Source: Psilocybe azurescens
Lineage: Eukaryota > Basidiomycota > Agaricomycetes > Agaricales > Agrocybaceae
Length of the DNA: 64,000 nucleotides
Direction: 5' to 3'
Assembly: GCA_023853785.1 (NCBI GenBank)
Contig: JAJIRX010000767.1
Location: forward strand, 124,001-188,000
Both the position numbers and the translations under genes were made by a program. The notes below the pieces were generated by a model that worked only from the letters and a program-made list of their open reading frames with translations, searched no databases and had not been told where the DNA came from. Positions 58,850 through 64,000 of this stretch are shown one piece after another (position 1 is the stretch's first letter; each line of letters starts with the position of its first letter).

Positions 58850-59689
58850 CTAATCCGATTTGCCCACGACGAGTTGCATAGATTTTGCCATGTTCCTGCC
58901 AGTGGCATGTTTGGCTGGTGGTGTCACAGTCGTTGTCAACTCAGATGATGAAGGCAAACGACTCGGAACGGGCGCATCAGTGTTGCTATTGGAGGTGACC
59001 GAGCCGTTTCCGACGACGTCAGCGTACTTCGGTGGTGGGACATTAGTAGCGGCTGAATTAGGCGCTGCATCCGACGGTGCGTGGGACGACATTTGTATTC
59101 GTACACTTCCCAGGTCAACTGTCTCCTCAACAGTCCCACTGCCATTGCCACTGCCGGACACCAAGCGCCCGTTCACGTAAGTACGCGTGTGGCCGTTTTC
59201 TATTATAGTAGTGACGTTGGGATAGAGGCGCTCCATCTTCTGCTGATAGCTCGACGCGCCAATGTCAGCGTTATTGATTGTGTTGGTTGCGGCATGGGCT
59301 GCTGTCTCTGTGTTTGGGCCGTCCGAGGAGGGATTGAGTTGACAGGTGCTGCGTTCGATGGTATGTTAGCGAAAGCGGCGTTGATTGCATTCAAGGTCGC
59401 TGCTTTGGCTGCTGCCTGGACCTGGGCTGCCCAAGGAGGAATTGGGTTGTGTCTTGCGCTCGACATGTTACCAAAAAGAATGTTGGCTGCTTTCTCGTCC
59501 TGGGCTGTCCCGGAACTTGGAACTGAATTCGACATGTTAGAAGCGGCATTGAAGCTTTTCATGAAGTGGTGATCATTCCCTCCTCCGATCGTGTAAGTGT
59601 TGGTGGAGACGTTGTTACAGTTCGTCATCACTATATTACCCGGATAAGCTCGACGCCCCGCCTGTGTTGTTTTTTTTGTTAGAAGACAT
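58850..59689 (-). CDS. Low-complexity PPxY-motif protein, paralogue A
   Basis: Family not recognised. The start is at 59689 (MSSNKKNN). The conserved block NIVMTNCNNVS is reached only after a one-base shift, probably in the run of eight A/T at 59671-59678. Next come an Ala/Asn-rich middle (TLNAINAAFANIPSN, VNSIPPRTAQ), the motif RTYVNGRLVSGSGNG, and a Ser/Thr/Pro-rich C-terminal part with PPPKYADVVGNG. PPKY is a PPxY motif, the known ligand of WW domains such as those of Rsp5/Nedd4 ligases. A second shift is needed near 59235. No signal peptide or membrane segment. A paralogue lies 1.2 kb away in the same orientation. Confidence 0.55.
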
Positions 59690-60877
59690 CTTCGACGATA
59701 GTGACTGAGGCAGAAAGCGAGAAGAGTGCGACAGAATATAAGGAAGGGATTAACCTGTCGGTGAATATGTTTTTACATGGACTTATGGAACGGGCAGGTA
59801 TTTATACCTTCATGCACTCAAATGTGGATACGTCCAGATGAGTTACTATATGACCTGATTGTGTGTGCCATTGTTACGTCGTTCTAACTAGAACAATAAT
59901 CACTCCCGTTAAAACAATAATCGGTTCCATTACAACATTAATCAGCCTAATTGGAACAATACCTATGTTCAAAAGAAGGACATGATGCAGACCTAAGGCC
60001 CATATACGGCAGTGTTTTAGCTTTCAAGGACCGTGGCTTTGTGGGTAATCTTGTCGGCTGTGCTATAGCCTTAGCGGTAGCTTCATGACCCGATTGTGGG
60101 TGACTGTGAGTTTATGAAACCAAATCACCACAATTGTGCGCGACCGTGAGTGTTCATGCCTATAAACTAGCTCAGATCAACCAGAATGACAAGAGCTAGT
60201 AAATAGCAACAGATAAAGATCGAGACAACGAGGTGTATGACTCGGTCAAAGCGCTCACCGACATCGCCCAACAAAGGACCGACTTGAGTGGCAGCTCTAA
60301 CTTAAATCTTTCGTCGACATGCCGCATTGCCCCTCCTTGCCTGTTATCTTAGAATAATGGTTTCTTACAGATATCCTTTGTCTCGCTAGCTACTGGGGTG
60401 ACCGGAATTTGTATCAAATGTGGTGTGGCTCTAAGAGGAAGCTATGGCGAGTGTGCAAACACGTCTGACGAGGACGATGTATTTAATTACAAGAAGCAAC
60501 AACTCTGCACCAGAAAAGAAACGGTGTGGAATGATCTTGCATATAACATAGAGGGACACGTTCGCGCCGTAGCTTGGGCACTGGAATGAAAACAAGAATC
60601 GTGCATATAGTCACAGAGGAGACAGCGAACGCGTCCACTCTGCTTGTAAATAGGGTACTGCAGTGAGAACATAGGACAGAGCACATAAGTTGCTAGGTGA
60701 TATGTGACATGTCCACGAATTAGTCCATTGTAACAGGCCGACTCCCAAGCTCAGCGCATTTACTATCGACCCCGACTCTACTTAATACTTCTTCCCAGCA
60801 AATCCATTATTCACCGGGATCGACGACCTCCATTTGCGCGGCCAAAGGTTTGACAGGGTCTCACCGAGCCGACTCGT
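59690..60877. other. Promoter of paralogue A and spacer between the duplicated units
   Basis: Holds the TATA box at 59799 and repeated AACAATAATC-type words at 59890-59960 (four similar copies). An ORF at 60398-60589 has no features. Unit B begins at about 60720. Confidence 0.5.
59799..59808 (-). promoter_or_regulatory. TATA box of paralogue A (GGTATAAATA)
   Basis: Lies about 110 bp upstream of the start. The same sequence with the same flank (TTCATGCACTC on the plus strand) sits about 95 bp upstream of paralogue B. Confidence 0.65.
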
Positions 60878-62201
60878 CTATGACGAACGCGGAATTCCTG
60901 CGTTCCTGCTAGTGGCGTGTGTGACCGGTGGTGGCACAGTCGTCGTCGACTTAGACTCTGGCGGGGAACGACGAGGAGTTGGAGTGGCGTCGGTTCTACT
61001 ATGAGAGGTGCCCAAGCCTTTCCCGACGACGTCAGAGTACTTCGGTGGTGAGACATCATTCGGGTAGCTCCTAGCTTCGTTAGACCCAGAGGGCCTGGGA
61101 GAGGGCGAAGGCCGCGGGGCGTGCGTATTCCTGTCGGTACTAGTAGCAGCTGTAGCAGTAGGTGCAATCGATTGATATGTTGTGGGTTGTCGGACGTGAT
61201 CTGCAGATCTGTCAGCGCGACCAGTATTTGCAGTCGGTGTATTCGATGGGGGGCGGGGTGACACTCGCACTTGTAGATCTCCCAGGTCGAAGTCTTGTAT
61301 ATTTTCCAGTTCAATATTTATTACTTCCCGCACCGACTCGGAGTTTGACGATGAACTAGAGCCCGACAAAAGTCTAATTCCGACAACGGCAGGGCCCTTC
61401 CATTGACGCAGATATTGGAAGTGTCCGATACTTTTGGCTTGCGACTTTGGTGGCTCCTGACTTTAGTAGTAGAGCACTTTCCGCCAGACACGACGCGATT
61501 TGAGATGACCGTGCGACTGCCACCGCCACTACGACTGCCACTACTGGAAGTGGACTCTACCAAGCGCCCATTTACGTAAGTCTTTCCCGAGTTAGTCACT
61601 ATTACGTTGCTCATGTTGTTACTATTGATGTTGACGCTGTTGACGCTGGTGAAGCCATTGGGATGAGCGCCCGTCCGGTTCTGCATATCGCTCGACATGT
61701 TTAGCAAAGGCTGCGTTGGCTTGTGTGGCTGTGTTGGCTTGTGTGGCTGCTGTCTGAGCCCCTAGCTTCCCAGGGAGGGATCGAGTAGTAGTAGGGTGTT
61801 GCGTATGGTATGTTACCATAAGCGATATTGGCTGCACTGGCTTGTGCGTAGGCTGCGGCCCGAAGGTTTGGATTAGGTGCTGGGCTCGACATGATGTTCT
61901 CAGCAAAAGCAAAAGGGCATTGACTCCCTCGTCTTGGGCTGTCCGAGAGGGGTCTGCGTTGGGTTGTTCGTTCGACACGTGAGGAGCGACACTGGCTTCC
62001 GCCTGGCCTGGCTGGAAAGAACGGCCGCGGGAGCGGGGTGATATCTTCGGGCCGCGTTTGGATTTGGGTCTTTTCACAAATTCGGGATCATTCCCTACTC
62101 CGATGCAAGTGCTGCTTGGAGACGTTGTTGCAGTTTGTCATCACTATATTAGTCGGAAAAGGTCGATGTGTCAGTTGGATTGCTTCGATGTTAGAAGACA
62201 T
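60878..62201 (-). CDS. Low-complexity PPxY-motif protein, paralogue B
   Basis: Paralogue of A. The start is at 62201 (MSSNIEAIQLTHRPFP), followed directly in frame by TNIVMTNCNNVS. A Lys/Arg-rich stretch unique to this copy follows (KRPKSKRGPKISPRS), then an Ala/Tyr-rich middle (NIAYGNIPYATPYYY, SIPPWEA). The motif KTYVNGRLVESTSSSG is at about 61570. A Ser/Gly-rich linker and a Ser/Pro-rich C-terminal part with PPKYSDVVGKG (about 61040) end at 60878. At least four frame changes are needed along the gene, so it is a pseudogene or carries sequence errors. All three shared motifs survive. Confidence 0.5.
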
Positions 62202-63299
62202 CTTTGACGATGGTGTCGGAGGCAAAAAGCGAGAAGAATATAAGGAGGGATTAGTAACCTGTCGAAAAATACAGTCTTTACATGGAACGAGTGGGTATTT
62301 ATACCTTCATGCACTCACCTGTGGATAAGCCAAGGTGAGTCACTGCGCGAGCCGATTGTGTGCATCGTTGTTACATTGTTACACTTAGAGCGATACCTGC
62401 GCCCAAAGGGAAGACACGATGCAAGCCTGAGCTCTGTGTATGGCAGTGTTTTAGCCTTTCGAGAACTGTGGTTCGGGGGTACTATTGTCGGATGTGCTAT
62501 AGCCTATATCTCGTGGTAGCTTCATTGTGGGCGGCCGTGAGTAGTTTATGCCTGCGTGTCAGCACGATTGTGAGCGGGTGTGAATATTTACGCCTACAAA
62601 TCAGCACCGATTAACCAGAATAGGTATACGAGCCAGTCCAATGACAGCAGATAAAGATCAAGAAAAGAGACAACGAGGCATGATGCAATGGGAATAACTC
62701 AATTCAGTCGGAAACATCTTCACCCATATGGGGATTGGACCTCCTGAAATGTGCACGCCTGCTGTTTTGGCGTTGTGGGCGATTCCAACGCCGCGGGCTT
62801 TATTTCGTCTTGCTGCTACTTTCCCGGAGCACCGCATTCTGTAGTAATCACGGAGGGTAGGGGCAATGCTATACGAGCATTAAGTCATATAAAATTTCAC
62901 ATTCTGTACGTAGAAAATCAGTTAGTAGTATTCTCTGATTGTTGAGAGAGAAAAAGATAAGTTACACAGGCGTCTGGCCGTCAATTCAAGATTGAGACCT
63001 CACCCAGCCTGTAAGAGGTCAAAACACCCATTCTCAATGTCAAGTTTTCTTGGTGTAGTAATCGTTGACAAGATGTCATTGCTTGGTGAGTAGAGGATTG
63101 TGCCAGTCTACATGTTTGACATGGCTACTGGTGAAATCAGTGATGGAGGTCTTATTAGGGCTCTTGACGAGTTCTTTTGATGTCTGCAATTCCAAGAAAT
63201 TGGAAGACAGTCTGGCACACAGCACGTCCTCAGACCGCAATGTAAGATGAGCGCTATCTCTTTGTTGCAGATCTTGGAACTGGGTTGAATGCATCTCAA
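62202..63299. other. Promoter of paralogue B, then gene-free DNA
   Basis: 62202-62670 is the duplicated upstream region. 62670-63299 shows no coding signal on either strand. Confidence 0.45.
62296..62305 (-). promoter_or_regulatory. TATA box of paralogue B (GGTATAAATA)
   Basis: Identical to the box of paralogue A, about 95 bp upstream of the start. Confidence 0.65.
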
Positions 63300-63695
63300 A
63301 TGTCAAGTTCCCAAGTATCCGCAACGGATATTGGCACCCACACGAGTGAGATATCTTCCAGTTTTCCAGCTTGTTGAATAGAAAATGGTTCTATCCCTTC
63401 GAGGGCATCACCTCAAGTATCAGCTGGGGTGTCTTCAGCAAGGCGTCGTGCTACAGCGTTATTTTAGCGTGCCAAAGCGGAAAAGAATCAGCGAGGCTCT
63501 CACCTGAAAATGATCGAAAATGAAATCCGAGAGAGTCACGAATTGATATTTTTTGAAGATGGAAGAATACGGGTCTTGAAGAGACATACAAATGATATCC
63601 CCTTAGCGGATGTGACCTGCACATGGCTTCGAAACCCAAATAAAAGACTGAAGTCTCTGACACCCAGACCGCTGCATGACAACAGCGGAAAGGCA
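63300..63695 (+). pseudogene. Gene fragment with two in-frame stops
   Basis: One frame from an ATG at 63300 (MSSSQVSATDIGTHT) to a GTAAGT donor at 63696 reads as protein throughout, except for a TGA at 63375 and a TAG at 63465. The later part is convincing coding sequence (KNQRGSHLKMIENEIRES, ELIFFEDGRIRVLKRH). Each stop is one C-to-T change away from a sense codon (CGA, CAG), as cytosine deamination or RIP-like mutation would give. Alternatively the TAG-containing stretch could be intronic (CAAAT-to-TTTTAG). Family unknown; it continues downstream. Confidence 0.4.
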
Positions 63696-64000
63696 GAGTA
63701 AGTACTTCATTAAATGAGTGAAAAGAGTGAATATTGCCTGATTTCTATCCTGACATAGCGATATGTAAGTTTCGGGACAAAGAACACTCGTTCTAAGGTA
63801 AAAACTCACCTTTCATTTTCGATCCCACCGGACTAATTTGATGTGGATGTGGTTCGTTTTCAGGTATGTTTCTGGACGAGTGGATATGGGCATGTTGAAC
63901 TTCGCCAGAGTATAAATTTTGGACAGAAGTCAAGATACTCCGTAGCAAGGTCTGCATCGCCAAGGATCAATCGGAGCTCTAAAATTGGTGTTCCAACGGC
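63696..64000. other. Window edge, probable intron and further exons
   Basis: A GTAAGT donor at 63696 and an acceptor-like GACATAG near 63758 suggest the preceding gene continues. Too short to assign. Confidence 0.3.

Larger units (their letters stand above)
58740..60240. repeat. Segmental duplication, unit A
   Basis: Coding region, 5' flank and 3' flank resemble unit B (60720-62670) in the same order and orientation. Shared landmarks include the TATA region with TTCATGCACTC, GTGCTATAGCCT, GTAGCTTCAT and GATAAAGATC at the far end. Confidence 0.75.
60720..62670. repeat. Segmental duplication, unit B
   Basis: Counterpart of unit A (58740-60240); direct tandem orientation. Confidence 0.75.

Overview
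The window is nuclear DNA of a filamentous basidiomycete, most likely an Agaricomycete. Genes are split by short GT-AG introns (about 50-70 nt). The gene families are typical of mushrooms: a FunK1-type kinase, F-box proteins, a UbiA-family enzyme, small secreted proteins, and Tnp2 (CACTA) and hAT transposons. I see no bacterial operons, CRISPR array, rRNA or convincing tRNA.

Layout. 1-12 kb is a repeat and relic zone: a FunK1 kinase remnant, a broken Tnp2 transposase, a decayed unknown gene and about 5 kb with no gene I can support. 12-17 kb holds a p31comet-like gene (minus) and a UbiA-family membrane enzyme (plus). 17.6-21.3 kb is a complete hAT element with a perfect 8-bp target duplication. 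21.5-25.7 kb is RFC1, the large subunit of replication factor C (minus). 26-32 kb has an F-box-like gene with broken frames, then two tandem isoprenylcysteine-methyltransferase-like genes, the second broken. 33-38 kb has a conserved unknown gene and an epoxide hydrolase. 38.6-40.8 kb is a second element with an 8-bp target duplication, carrying a nested 433-bp MITE. 41-51 kb has a three-exon small secreted protein, a large Pro/Gln-rich protein with a polyglutamine tract, and a secreted protein with 48-bp repeats. 51.6-57.6 kb has an intact F-box gene, an intact cyclin C gene and a conserved unknown gene, all minus. 58.7-62.7 kb is a tandem segmental duplication carrying two paralogous low-complexity proteins with a PPxY motif and a shared TATA box. 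The right edge holds a gene fragment with two in-frame stops.

Reliability. Five genes splice together with no frame error: p31comet-like, UbiA, the small secreted protein, the second F-box gene and cyclin C. Many others need single-base shifts, including RFC1, which is normally essential. Several shifts lie in homopolymers, and one repeat unit is 47 bp where its two predecessors are 48 bp. Some apparent pseudogenes may therefore be consensus indel errors; I say so where it matters.

The genes do not form one pathway. RFC1, cyclin C and the p31comet-like protein serve replication, Mediator-linked transcription and the spindle checkpoint. UbiA, the methyltransferase-like pair and the epoxide hydrolase have a loosely isoprenoid theme but are spread over 22 kb with RFC1 between them.
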